This document shows positions 35,174-43,633 of a DNA stretch of 64,000 nucleotides, piece by piece. The stretch is from Olsenella_K sp050953285 (lineage in GTDB: Bacteria > Actinomycetota > Coriobacteriia > Coriobacteriales > Atopobiaceae), in the NCBI GenBank assembly GCA_050953285.1, contig JBMNMK010000002.1, positions 1,488,001-1,552,000 on the forward strand, given 5' to 3'. The translations under genes and the position numbers were made by a program. The notes beneath the pieces are model-generated. The model had not been told where the DNA came from. It was given only the letters and a program-made list of their open reading frames with translations, and ran no database searches. Numbering within the stretch: position 1 is the stretch's first letter; each line of letters begins with the position of its first letter.

Positions 35174-35539
35174 TTAGTCAATGCTGCCAGCAGTTGTATC
35201 ATCTGCGTGGTTATGCCTTGCGTCAGTCACATAGATACCCATGCTGACCTGCTGTTCTGGATGCTTTTCCTTGTAGATGGCCAAAACCCTTGCCTCCAGC
35301 ACATCGGCGTGGCCAAAGTACATCAGGATTGATATCTCTCCGTTACACGCTTTGGGGACGTAACCGAGCTTTACGTCCTTGTAGTACACCTCAACGGCAT
35401 AGGGGTCAAACGGATTATCTGGCTGTGACTTGAGCTTGAGCTGAGTGCCCGGTTCAAGTTGAGAGAACACCTCTGCCCCATACCAATGCGAGAAACCCGC
35501 CACGTTACATGTAAAAAGCTGCCTTGTAGGTTCAAACAT
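35174..35539 (-). CDS. Stand-alone HIRAN-domain protein
   Basis: 121 residues. VAGFSHWYGAEVFSQLEPGTQLKLKSQPDNPFDPYAVEVYY (here read in two parts, the second being PDNPFDPYAVEV) and KLGYVP are hallmarks of HIRAN, a domain that binds 3' DNA ends in helicase-like proteins. As a free-standing protein its role is unknown. ATG 35539 follows AAAAGGGGGAG, a strong site. The gene is single and separated from its neighbours. Confidence 0.85.
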   Translation of the reverse strand: MFEPTRQLFTCNVAGFSHWYGAEVFSQLEPGTQLKLKSQPDNPFDPYAVEVYYKDVKLGYVPKACNGEISILMYFGHADVLEARVLAIYKEKHPEQQVSMGIYVTDARHNHADDTTAGSID

Positions 35540-35656
35540 GACTTCTCCCCCTTTTCTGTTGTCCTAAGGTTGCAAGCATGATCCCATGGTCGGGGGACAG
35601 AAATTCAGCGAGAAATGAGTTGTGCTTGGTAGGATCTTTGGGGGAGAAATCTCATA

Positions 35657-35689
35657 CAAAAAGGGATCTGGCCAAAGCCAGATCCCTTG
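35657..35689 (-). terminator. Terminator of the betaine/V-ATPase array
   Basis: A 12-bp stem AAGGGATCTGGC/GCCAGATCCCTT ending in TTTTTG on the minus strand lies about 40 bases beyond the BCCT gene. It is a good intrinsic terminator for the long upstream array. Confidence 0.85.
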
Positions 35690-35726
35690 CGTGATCTATG
35701 CCGTTTTCAGCGATACCATATTGAGC

Positions 35727-37268
35727 TTATGCCAGCTCAGGCTGTGCCTCTTCTGCCTTCTTCTCAGCCTTCTCAGTAGAGAGTGCCTTCACCGTAGAGA
35801 ACATGATGGCAATCTGAATGAAGATGAAGGGGAATGCAGCAGCAATAGAGATGGTCTGCAGCGGCTTTAAGCCACCGGCAAGCAGCATACCAATTGCCAT
35901 AACGGACTGCACAACGCCCCAGAGAAGCATTCTGCTCTTAGGGGGATTGAGGTTACCGTTGCTGGACAGCATGCCCAGAACGAAGGTGCCGGAGTTAGCA
36001 GACGTGATGAAGAAGGTGCAGAGCAGCACGATGGTGACCAGAGAAATGATGGCACCAAGTGGGTAGTGAGCAAGCACCATGAAGAGCGTGGTCTCAGGAG
36101 TACCTGCCATGGTGGTGAGCTGATCAAGAGCATAGGTACCAATGGCAGACAGATGCAGACCAAGGGAGCCAAAGACAGCAAACCACAGGATAGAGGCAAC
36201 TGCAGGAACCAAAACAACACCGGCGATGAACTCAGAGATGGTGCGACCCTTGGAGATGCGTGCAATGAAGACGCCTACAAACGGTGCCCATGCAATGAAC
36301 CATGCCCAGTAGAAGATAGCCCAATTCTGTACCCACGTGTTATCGCCATATGCGGTGATGTTGAGTGAGTCGCCAATAAAATTCTGAAGGTATGCGCCAA
36401 CTCCGCCTACGAGGTTGTTGAGAATCTCAACCTTCGGACCAACAAGGAAGCAGACCAGGAGAACACCAACAGCAATGTAGAGGTTCAGGTCAGAAATGAC
36501 AGAGATGCCCTTTTCAATACCCAGAACTGCAGTGCCAATGTAGATGACAGAGATCACCAGGATAATAATGATCTGAACAGTGAGTGTGTTAGGAAGACCA
36601 AAGACATAGTTGAAACCTGCGTTGATCTGCATGACGCCAAGACCCAGGGAAGTCACAACGCCTGCAACAGTTGCAAACACAGCAAGAATATCAACGAGCT
36701 TACCAAGCCAACCCAGCGTAAGCTTGGTGCCAATCAGCGGCTCAAGCGTGGTTGAAACCAGAGCCGGCTTGTTCTTGCGGAACTGGAAGTAAGCCAGCGC
36801 AAGACCCATGACAGCGTAGTTTGCCCACGGGCTAATGCCCCAGTGCATATAGGATGCTCTGAAAGCATACATAGCTGCAGCCGCACTACCAGCTGCATCA
36901 CCAGTCGGAAGATTCTCTGCAGTGAAGTGAACCAAAGGCTCAGAAACGCCCCAGAAAACCAGACCAACGCCCATGCCGCAGCCAAAGAGCATTGCAAACC
37001 AAGAAACGGTTGAATACTCCGGCTTTGAGTCATCTGGACCAAGTTTGATCTTGCCATAGCGAGAGATGCCAATAACGATCACAAAGATAACCATTGCGAT
37101 CATGACAAGGTTATAAAGCCATGCAAAGTCCACCGTAAAGAATGAGAACATTGCATTGGACGCCGTGGTAAAGCTCTGGTTGAACCCGACAGCCCACACG
37201 CAAATGATTGCGCATATGGCCAGCGACACGGCAAATACTGTGTTGCTCGATTTCATTTCCTTTTCCAT
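35727..37268 (-). CDS. BCCT-family betaine/choline/carnitine transporter
   Basis: 513 residues with about 12 membrane helices. The tryptophan-rich trimethylammonium site is visible as WAIFYWAWFIAWAPFVGVFIA, and WGVSEPLVHF and GISPWANYAVMGLA are BCCT landmarks. The family imports betaine, choline or carnitine, often with Na+. ATG 37268 follows AAGGGAT, 51 bases after the V-ATPase subunit D gene on the same strand. Next to the betaine-type reductase it most likely supplies betaine. An M5 start at 37256 is also possible. Confidence 0.95.
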   Translation of the reverse strand: MEKEMKSSNTVFAVSLAICAIICVWAVGFNQSFTTASNAMFSFFTVDFAWLYNLVMIAMVIFVIVIGISRYGKIKLGPDDSKPEYSTVSWFAMLFGCGMGVGLVFWGVSEPLVHFTAENLPTGDAAGSAAAAMYAFRASYMHWGISPWANYAVMGLALAYFQFRKNKPALVSTTLEPLIGTKLTLGWLGKLVDILAVFATVAGVVTSLGLGVMQINAGFNYVFGLPNTLTVQIIIILVISVIYIGTAVLGIEKGISVISDLNLYIAVGVLLVCFLVGPKVEILNNLVGGVGAYLQNFIGDSLNITAYGDNTWVQNWAIFYWAWFIAWAPFVGVFIARISKGRTISEFIAGVVLVPAVASILWFAVFGSLGLHLSAIGTYALDQLTTMAGTPETTLFMVLAHYPLGAIISLVTIVLLCTFFITSANSGTFVLGMLSSNGNLNPPKSRMLLWGVVQSVMAIGMLLAGGLKPLQTISIAAAFPFIFIQIAIMFSTVKALSTEKAEKKAEEAQPELA

Positions 37269-37319
37269 GAGTATCCCTTTTGTTGCTGACGGAAAACCGC
37301 CATTACCTTCCCGATACCA

Positions 37320-37988
37320 TTAACTTGCCTTTTGCTCCTCCTCAACTGCTCGCGCTTCTTTGATGACCATGTCCTTGACTTTCATGAGACGCACCTGAGT
37401 GCTGCGCTCATTCTCGTCAAGTTTCATAGTTATCATTCTAATGTTTTGTTGAGCTTCAGGGATGATAACGTGCTCAAGAGCATTAACCCTTCGGCGCGTT
37501 TTCTCGATCTCGGCGGCCATCAGCTGACAAGACTTCTCAATCTCTGCCAGCTTTAGCATATCTGGCAGGATATCTGCGAGCAGCTTGACCGATGCATCAA
37601 GATCACCTGAGGTAAAAGCAAAGCCGTAGGAATAGATGTCGTTGGGATCACTTGTACGCGTCTTCGTAGAAAACGAAGGCACATCTACGCTCATGACATT
37701 TTTGGTTGAACTCTCCAAATAGACTTCCTGCTTAGGAGCCATAAGGGCACCTTGCAGCGTCTCTTCTGACATACCGGCACGTGCAAGTACCAAGCGACGA
37801 TTTGCCTCTTTGATGCCCTGCTCGACCTTTTTACGAAGCTCCATGTTCTCTCGCACAAGGTCTAAGAACTGACGCATCAGCTCGTCTCGCTTGTCCTTAA
37901 GCAGTCGGTGACCTTTGACAGCAGTTGCCAAGCGACCCTTCTGTCTGGTCAACTCCATACGCGTTGGATTGACATGAGTACCAGCCAT
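37320..37988 (-). CDS. ntpD: V-type ATPase subunit D
   Basis: 222 residues, the central-shaft subunit of V/A-type ATPases. NPTRMELTRQKGRLATAVKGHRLLKDKRDEL (only its core NPTRMEL and GHRLLKDKRDE need be noted) is diagnostic, and both ends are long coiled-coil helices. It is the last ATPase gene, just downstream of subunit B and upstream of the betaine transporter. Confidence 0.95.
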   Translation of the reverse strand: MAGTHVNPTRMELTRQKGRLATAVKGHRLLKDKRDELMRQFLDLVRENMELRKKVEQGIKEANRRLVLARAGMSEETLQGALMAPKQEVYLESSTKNVMSVDVPSFSTKTRTSDPNDIYSYGFAFTSGDLDASVKLLADILPDMLKLAEIEKSCQLMAAEIEKTRRRVNALEHVIIPEAQQNIRMITMKLDENERSTQVRLMKVKDMVIKEARAVEEEQKAS

Positions 37989-38030
37989 CTAAACCTCCCC
38001 TCTTCTATCGAGTGCACCAATAAGCGCCCA

Positions 38031-39413
38031 TTAGTCCTCGTCACTCTTGTCGTAGTACTCGTCGAGCATGGCATCAGAAATGCGCTTGAGCTCAGAGCGA
38101 GGCAAGATCCTCAAGAGCTTCCAACCAAGATTGAGCGTCTCCTCAATGGAGCGATCTGTCTGGTAACCCTGAGAGACGTACTGCTTCTCAAACTCATCCG
38201 CAAACTTGGCGTAGATAAGGTCGATATCGGTCAGAGCGGCCTCACCAAGGATGACCATGAGCTCCTTTGCCTCTTTACCACGTGCATAGGCGGCAAAGAG
38301 CTGGTTCATGGTAGCGGCATGGTCGGCACGGGTCTTGCCCTCACCAATACCCTTATCCTTCAGACGGGACAGCGACGGCAAAACGTCGATGGGCGGCTGA
38401 AGACCCTTGCGATACAGCTCACGGCTGAGGATAACCTGGCCCTCGGTGATGTAGCCAGTAAGGTCGGGAATGGGGTGCGTCTTATCATCTTCAGGCATGG
38501 TAAGAATGGGGATCATGGTGATGGAGCCCTTCTTGCCACGTTGACGACCAGCGCGTTCATACATCTGTGCCAGGTCGGTATACATGTAGCCAGGATAACC
38601 ACGGCGTCCCGGGACCTCTTTACGAGCGGCGGAAACCTCACGCAGAGCGTCTGCGTAGTTGGTGATGTCGGTCATGATGACCAGCACGTGCATGTCCTTC
38701 TCGAAAGCAAGGTACTCAGCTGCGGTCAGCGCCATGCGCGGCGTAGAAATACGCTCGACAGCCGGGTCATTTGCCAGGTTGATGAACAGCACGGTACGGT
38801 CGATGGCGCCAGTCTCCTTGAAGGAGGTCTCAAAGTAGTTTGCCTCCTCAAAAGTGATGCCCATTGCTGCAAAAACAACAGCAAACTGGTCGTCGGTACC
38901 GCGTACCTTTGCCTGACGCGCAATCTGCGCTGCAAGCTGGGAGTGCGGAAGACCAGAGCACGAGAAGATCGGGAGCTTCTGACCACGTACCAGGGTGTTC
39001 AGGCCGTCGATGGCAGAAACGCCGGTCTGGATGAACTCTGACGGGTAGTCACGAGCTGCCGGGTTCATCGGCAGGCCGTTGATATCCATACGAGCTTCCG
39101 GAATGATCTCTGGACCACCGTCGATGGTACGGCCCAGGCCGTCGAAGACGCGGCCGAGCATGTCGGTGGATACGCCCAGCTCCATGGCCTTGCCCAAGAA
39201 GCGAACCTTGGAGTCTGCCAGGTTGATACCGTCTGCGGACTCAAAGAGCTGAACCAAAACGTTAGAGCCGTCGATCTCAAGAACCTTGCAGCGGCGGGTC
39301 TCGCCGTTTGCAAGCTCGATCTCACCGAGCTCGTTGTAGGTCACGCCTGAGACGCCCTTCACGAGCATGAGGGGGCCGGCGACCTCTTGAATGGTGCGAT
39401 ATTCCCTAGCCAC
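38031..39413 (-). CDS. ntpB: V-type ATPase subunit B
   Basis: 460 residues, the non-catalytic nucleotide-binding subunit. YPSEFIQTGVSAIDGLNTL, IFSCSGLPHSQLAAQIARQA and PGYMYTDLAQMYERAGR are family landmarks; the Walker A lysine of the A subunit is absent as expected. It starts with GTG at 39413, sharing one base with the subunit A stop (TAGTG), so translation is coupled. Confidence 0.97.
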   Translation of the reverse strand: MAREYRTIQEVAGPLMLVKGVSGVTYNELGEIELANGETRRCKVLEIDGSNVLVQLFESADGINLADSKVRFLGKAMELGVSTDMLGRVFDGLGRTIDGGPEIIPEARMDINGLPMNPAARDYPSEFIQTGVSAIDGLNTLVRGQKLPIFSCSGLPHSQLAAQIARQAKVRGTDDQFAVVFAAMGITFEEANYFETSFKETGAIDRTVLFINLANDPAVERISTPRMALTAAEYLAFEKDMHVLVIMTDITNYADALREVSAARKEVPGRRGYPGYMYTDLAQMYERAGRQRGKKGSITMIPILTMPEDDKTHPIPDLTGYITEGQVILSRELYRKGLQPPIDVLPSLSRLKDKGIGEGKTRADHAATMNQLFAAYARGKEAKELMVILGEAALTDIDLIYAKFADEFEKQYVSQGYQTDRSIEETLNLGWKLLRILPRSELKRISDAMLDEYYDKSDED

Positions 39414-41185
39414 TATCGCTCATCCTCCCCATTGTCGAGACCAGCAATCTCCTCGGCGAGGACAGCCATGGTCTGCTTGTACTCTTCGTCCACCTGATCC
39501 TCTTGGACGTACTTAAAGCGGCCGATGCGCTCACGAACATCGAGCTTCACGAGCTCCTCAATGTCGGCACCAGCGCTCAGAGCAGCAGAACCCTGACGAT
39601 AGAACTCGTCGACGAGCTTCATCATTGCATACTGCTTATTGAGAGACGTATACGTGTCAACCGGGTCAAACGAGTTCTGGTGCAAGAAGTCCTCACGAAT
39701 GGAGCGCGCGGCTTCCATCTTGAGGCGATCCTGCGCAGAAAGCGCGTCCATACCGACCATTTTCACGATCTCGTTGAGCGAAGCTTCCTCGGTTAGGAGG
39801 TTCATGAGCTCCTGGCGCGTCTCCATCCAGTCCGAATGGACGTTGTTGTTGAACCACGGCTCAAGATCGTTCAGGTAGTTGGAGTAGCTCTGTAGCCAGT
39901 TGATTGCGGGGAAGTGGCGCTGGTATGCAAGCTCTGCGTCCAGGCACCAGAACACCTTCACGATACGCAGCGTTGCCTGAGAAACAGGCTCGGAGATATC
40001 GCCACCAGGAGGTGAAACAGCACCAATTGCGGAGAGCTGGCCTTCACGACCCTTGCTGCCCAAAGAAATGACGCGGCCTGCACGTTCGTAGAACTGTGCA
40101 ATACGGCTGCCTAAATAGGCAGGGTAGCCTTCCTCGCCCGGCATCTCCTCAAGACGCGCGGACATCTCACGCAAAGCCTCTGCCCAACGAGAAGTGGAGT
40201 CTGCCATGAGTGCCACGGAGTAACCCATGTCGCGGAAGTACTCTGCAATGGTGATGCCGGTGTAGACAGAAGCCTCACGAGCAGCAACGGGCATATCTGA
40301 GGTGTTGGCGATAAGAACGGTGCGCTCCATCAAAGACTTACCTGTCTTGGGGTCTTTGAGCTCAGGGAACTCGTTCAAAACGTCGGTCATCTCATTGCCG
40401 CGCTCGCCGCAGCCAATGTAGACCACGATATCTGCCTCTGACCACTTAGCAAGCTGGTGCTGCGTAACAGTCTTGCCGGAACCAAACGGTCCAGGAATGG
40501 CTGCAACGCCGCCTTTTGCCACGGGGAAGAAGGCGTCGATGACGCGCTGTCCCGTGATGAGCGGCATGTTAGGAGCAAGCTTCTCAGCGTAGGGGCGACC
40601 TTTACGGACCGGCCACTTCTGTGTCAGCGTAAGTTCCTTATCGCCCGCTTCTGTAGCAAGGACGCAGACGGTCTCATGGATGGTGTGCTCGCCACCGCGG
40701 ATCTCCTTGACCTTGCCCGAGATGCCATAGGGCACCATGATCTTCTGCGTGACGACATCGGTCTCCTTAACGGTGCCGATGATGTCGCCTGCCACCAGAT
40801 CTTCTCCGACCTCAACGGTGGGGACAAAATCCCACTTCTTCTCCTCGTCCAGCGGGGCTACCTGCACACCGCGGCCAAGAAGGTTGGAGTGAGTCTGCTC
40901 CATGATCTTGTTGAGGGGGCGCTGAATACCGTCGTAGATAGAACCGATAAGGCCTGGGCCCAACTCGACGGAAAGTGCCATATTTGTAGAGACGACAGGC
41001 TCGCCCGGTCCAAGTCCCTGAGTTTCCTCATAGACCTGAATAGAGGCCTCATCGCCGTGAATCTCAATGATCTCGCCGATCAGCTGCTCATCACTTACGC
41101 GGACAACGTCGGACATATTTGCGTCACGCATGCCGGAGGCAACAACCAGAGGACCAGCCACTTTTTTGATTACACCAGTGCTCAT
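39413..41185 (-). CDS. ntpA: V-type ATPase catalytic subunit A
   Basis: 590 residues. Walker A is GPFGSGKT, followed by VVYIGCGERGNEM and the long non-homologous insertion (about residues 115-185) that marks V/A-type A subunits. It forms the ATP-hydrolysing A3B3 ring with subunit B. ATG 41185 follows GAAGGTGAG; the four-codon GTG extension is less likely. Confidence 0.97.
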   Translation of the reverse strand: MSTGVIKKVAGPLVVASGMRDANMSDVVRVSDEQLIGEIIEIHGDEASIQVYEETQGLGPGEPVVSTNMALSVELGPGLIGSIYDGIQRPLNKIMEQTHSNLLGRGVQVAPLDEEKKWDFVPTVEVGEDLVAGDIIGTVKETDVVTQKIMVPYGISGKVKEIRGGEHTIHETVCVLATEAGDKELTLTQKWPVRKGRPYAEKLAPNMPLITGQRVIDAFFPVAKGGVAAIPGPFGSGKTVTQHQLAKWSEADIVVYIGCGERGNEMTDVLNEFPELKDPKTGKSLMERTVLIANTSDMPVAAREASVYTGITIAEYFRDMGYSVALMADSTSRWAEALREMSARLEEMPGEEGYPAYLGSRIAQFYERAGRVISLGSKGREGQLSAIGAVSPPGGDISEPVSQATLRIVKVFWCLDAELAYQRHFPAINWLQSYSNYLNDLEPWFNNNVHSDWMETRQELMNLLTEEASLNEIVKMVGMDALSAQDRLKMEAARSIREDFLHQNSFDPVDTYTSLNKQYAMMKLVDEFYRQGSAALSAGADIEELVKLDVRERIGRFKYVQEDQVDEEYKQTMAVLAEEIAGLDNGEDER

Positions 41186-41209
41186 TGAGCTTCTCACCTT
41201 CCTCTCTTC

Positions 41210-41539
41210 TTATTCTTTGCCGAACAAAATGTCGCTGCCGACCGACTGCTCGACCGAATGCTTGACCATCTCAATACCAATGCCGGTGTTGTTCTTCACG
41301 CCAGGAATTGGAATGATTGCTGGCAATGCCTGCTCTGCATACTTGTCAATCGTATCTTTGAGCACAGCCGCCAGCTCCTCGGTGATATAGATGATCCCGT
41401 AGCGCGACTCCTCAGACGCCAGCTGGCGCAAGGTTGAAGCAGCTTCGGGGCTCGTGGGATCTACCGGGAATAGGTCGAGGCCGAGCGCACCAAAACCATA
41501 GATGCTGTCGTAGTCGCCAATGACCGCGATCCTATCCAT
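41210..41539 (-). CDS. ntpG: V-type ATPase subunit F (NtpG)
   Basis: 109 residues. MDRIAVIGDYDSIYGFGALG and YGIIYITEELAAVL match the small Rossmann-like F subunit that binds the D shaft. ATG 41539 overlaps the end of subunit C by 8 bases. Confidence 0.93.
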   Translation of the reverse strand: MDRIAVIGDYDSIYGFGALGLDLFPVDPTSPEAASTLRQLASEESRYGIIYITEELAAVLKDTIDKYAEQALPAIIPIPGVKNNTGIGIEMVKHSVEQSVGSDILFGKE

Positions 41540-42503
41540 ACATCTCACGCATCCTCTCGAGGGTCTCTTGCTCTGAGAAGCCATTGGTCTTTGCCGTCAC
41601 AATGATCCTCACGCAGCGGAGTTCATTCTCCTTTGCCAGATCATACGCAACGATAGGACCAACGGAGACGCTATTAGTCTTCTGGGGCATCAAAGCATGG
41701 ATGAGACGGTTGTCACACCAACGCTCAAATTCGGAGTTAGAAGCCTCAAGCGCCTCAACGGCATCCTTGAAGCGACCCGACTCCAGATATGCCCTCAGCT
41801 CAGACTCTCCCCTCACCGCAGTCGACGCAAGCCGCTGGACATCCAGATCCCTACAAGGCGCCAGCGCCTCTTGCAGGAAGTGTAGATCCTTGCCGGTGCG
41901 CACCGCACGGAACGCGATCTTAATATCAGAGCTCGTCAGTGTTGCTTCGACGTAATCAATCAAGATCTGGCTCTTGGATGCATACGCTTCTTTGCGCATC
42001 TGTACCAAGCAGGCCTTGTCGAGAATAACGTCGCACCACTGGCCATCACCTGTCGTTGACATCACGTCAAACGCTCGTGCCGCTGGCTTTCTCATGTCTT
42101 CAGGCAATCTAGCAATGTCATTTTCTGCGAAGAGCTTCTTCAGCTCCTCGCGTCCAAATCCATCCAGATCGTAATAGACACTAGCTACGTCAGCATTGGT
42201 GCAGATCTCTTTGATCGCGCACTTCACGTTGTGGTAGTACTTGGGCGAAGACAGAACCTCAAAGACCTTGGGGTCAACCCTCAGCTCATGCATCAAGCGC
42301 AGCGTTTTAGCCTGCTCTTGGGCGATAAGTTCATCGGCTGTGACCTGCCCCGTGCCGTCTCCCCAGCCCTTGTCTGCCAAGTAGCTCACAACGGATTGGA
42401 CATCTGGCATACCGCACATCTGACGAATGTCGTCATCAGACAAGAGGCTCCGCTCTAGAACCCTTATCCTCGCAACGGCAAATATGTACTCGGTATCCCT
42501 CAT
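41532..42503 (-). CDS. ntpC: V-type ATPase subunit C (NtpC)
   Basis: 323 residues of the AC39/NtpC type, the socket linking shaft and membrane ring. RDTEYIFAVARIRVLERSLL is a typical start, and SDIKIAFRAVRTGKD and FAENDIARLPEDMRK match the repeated helical core. ATG 42503 follows TGAGG, 5 bases past the subunit E stop. Confidence 0.92.
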   Translation of the reverse strand: MRDTEYIFAVARIRVLERSLLSDDDIRQMCGMPDVQSVVSYLADKGWGDGTGQVTADELIAQEQAKTLRLMHELRVDPKVFEVLSSPKYYHNVKCAIKEICTNADVASVYYDLDGFGREELKKLFAENDIARLPEDMRKPAARAFDVMSTTGDGQWCDVILDKACLVQMRKEAYASKSQILIDYVEATLTSSDIKIAFRAVRTGKDLHFLQEALAPCRDLDVQRLASTAVRGESELRAYLESGRFKDAVEALEASNSEFERWCDNRLIHALMPQKTNSVSVGPIVAYDLAKENELRCVRIIVTAKTNGFSEQETLERMREMYG

Positions 42504-42508
42504 AGGCC

Positions 42509-43105
42509 TCACGCCTGCCAGAGGGTCTTGAGCACTGCGTCTTGCATCTCATCGTGGAGCTGAGAGAACAGTGCATCAAGCGTGCAGTTCTCGTCAATTC
42601 CGCCATAACGCAGAACAAAGCCGTCAGCAATGTTGACTGCCTCTTGAGAAACCTTCAGCGTGCCACCCGCAGTCTTAGCTGCCTCGTTGAGCTTGGCTTC
42701 AAAACCAGCCGGCAAGCGCTTGATGTCAGCTGCGGAGAACTGAATCTCTCCGTCAGCCGCCTCGGCATGCTGCGCAACAAGTTTGAGAATCATGTCAAAG
42801 TACTTCTCGGCAGGAAGCTCATGGAGCTCTTGCTGTGCCTGATCCAGAACAGACTCAATGAGGTGCTGACGATATGCCAGCTTTTGCTGACCCTCAATCA
42901 TCTGCTTTCTGGACTCAACACGCTTCTCAAATTGCTGCTTTTCAAGCTCAAGGCGCTTGGTGGTCTGATCCTGAGTTTTCTCGACCGATGCACGGGCAGA
43001 TGCGAGGGCAGACTCAGCCTCGGCGCGAGCTTCAGCGAGCACTTCCTGCGCGCTCTTCTCTGCGTCTTGGAGAATCTCCGATGTAATTGCGTCAATTCCC
43101 GCCAT
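42509..43105 (-). CDS. ntpE: V-type ATPase subunit E (NtpE)
   Basis: 198 residues, half of the peripheral stalk. The N-terminal 85 residues are an Ala/Glu/Lys-rich coiled coil (ILQDAEKSAQEVLAEARAEA); the C-terminal globular part contains GGTLKVSQEAVNIADGFVLR, a conserved feature. It would pair with the small coiled-coil subunit at 45763. Confidence 0.92.
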   Translation of the reverse strand: MAGIDAITSEILQDAEKSAQEVLAEARAEAESALASARASVEKTQDQTTKRLELEKQQFEKRVESRKQMIEGQQKLAYRQHLIESVLDQAQQELHELPAEKYFDMILKLVAQHAEAADGEIQFSAADIKRLPAGFEAKLNEAAKTAGGTLKVSQEAVNIADGFVLRYGGIDENCTLDALFSQLHDEMQDAVLKTLWQA

Positions 43106-43167
43106 ATTCTTTCCTCTTCAATCAGATAATCCGCATTCTTATGTCAGCTTGACTGACCGTGCCCAAC

Positions 43168-43632
43168 TTAGATGTTGACGACTGCAAGAATGCTGACGAG
43201 GAGGGCGAGAATGGCGTAGGTCTCGACCATTGCAGGGAACAGCATGGCGCGACCAAACTGGTCCGGATCTTTTGCCACGACGCCAATGGAAGCAACAGCC
43301 GTGCGACCCTGATGATATGCAGAAATAAGACCCGTAATTGCGATAGGCAGACAAGCAAAGAGATAGAGTAGGCCCTGCTCGGTGGACTCAACAGGCGTGC
43401 CACCCAGGATGCCGATCCTAGAGAGAACAACGAAGGTGATCAGAAGACCATAGATACCCTGCGTACCAGGGAGAAGTTGAAGAATAAGGACTTTTGCAAA
43501 CTGATCAGGATCCTCAGCAACTACACCAGCAGCAGCCTGACCAGCAACACCAACGCCCCATGCAGAACCAGCACCAGCGAGGGCAGTTGCAAGAGCAGCA
43601 CCAAGAAGTGCCAACGCCATTCCCAGAGACAT
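43168..43632 (-). CDS. ntpK: V-type ATPase rotor subunit K with Na+-site residues
   Basis: 154 residues, a duplicated hairpin with four membrane helices, the size of Enterococcus hirae NtpK. The first hairpin has LLPGTQGIYG (Leu54, Thr57, Gln58) in place of a carboxylate; the second has AYHQGRT (Gln108) and MVETYAIL (Glu137). These five match, with the same spacings, the Na+ ligands Leu61/Thr64/Gln65/Gln110/Glu139 of NtpK, as I recall them. This argues for Na+ rather than H+ transport. ATG 43632 with AGAGAGGA was chosen; the upstream extension lies in the ntpI gene. Confidence 0.94.
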   Translation of the reverse strand: MSLGMALALLGAALATALAGAGSAWGVGVAGQAAAGVVAEDPDQFAKVLILQLLPGTQGIYGLLITFVVLSRIGILGGTPVESTEQGLLYLFACLPIAITGLISAYHQGRTAVASIGVVAKDPDQFGRAMLFPAMVETYAILALLVSILAVVNI

Positions 43633-43633
43633 A

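Noticed and set aside
37908..39041. 377-residue plus-strand ORF
   Set aside because: It is antisense to ntpD and ntpB, which are certain genes, and has no family features.
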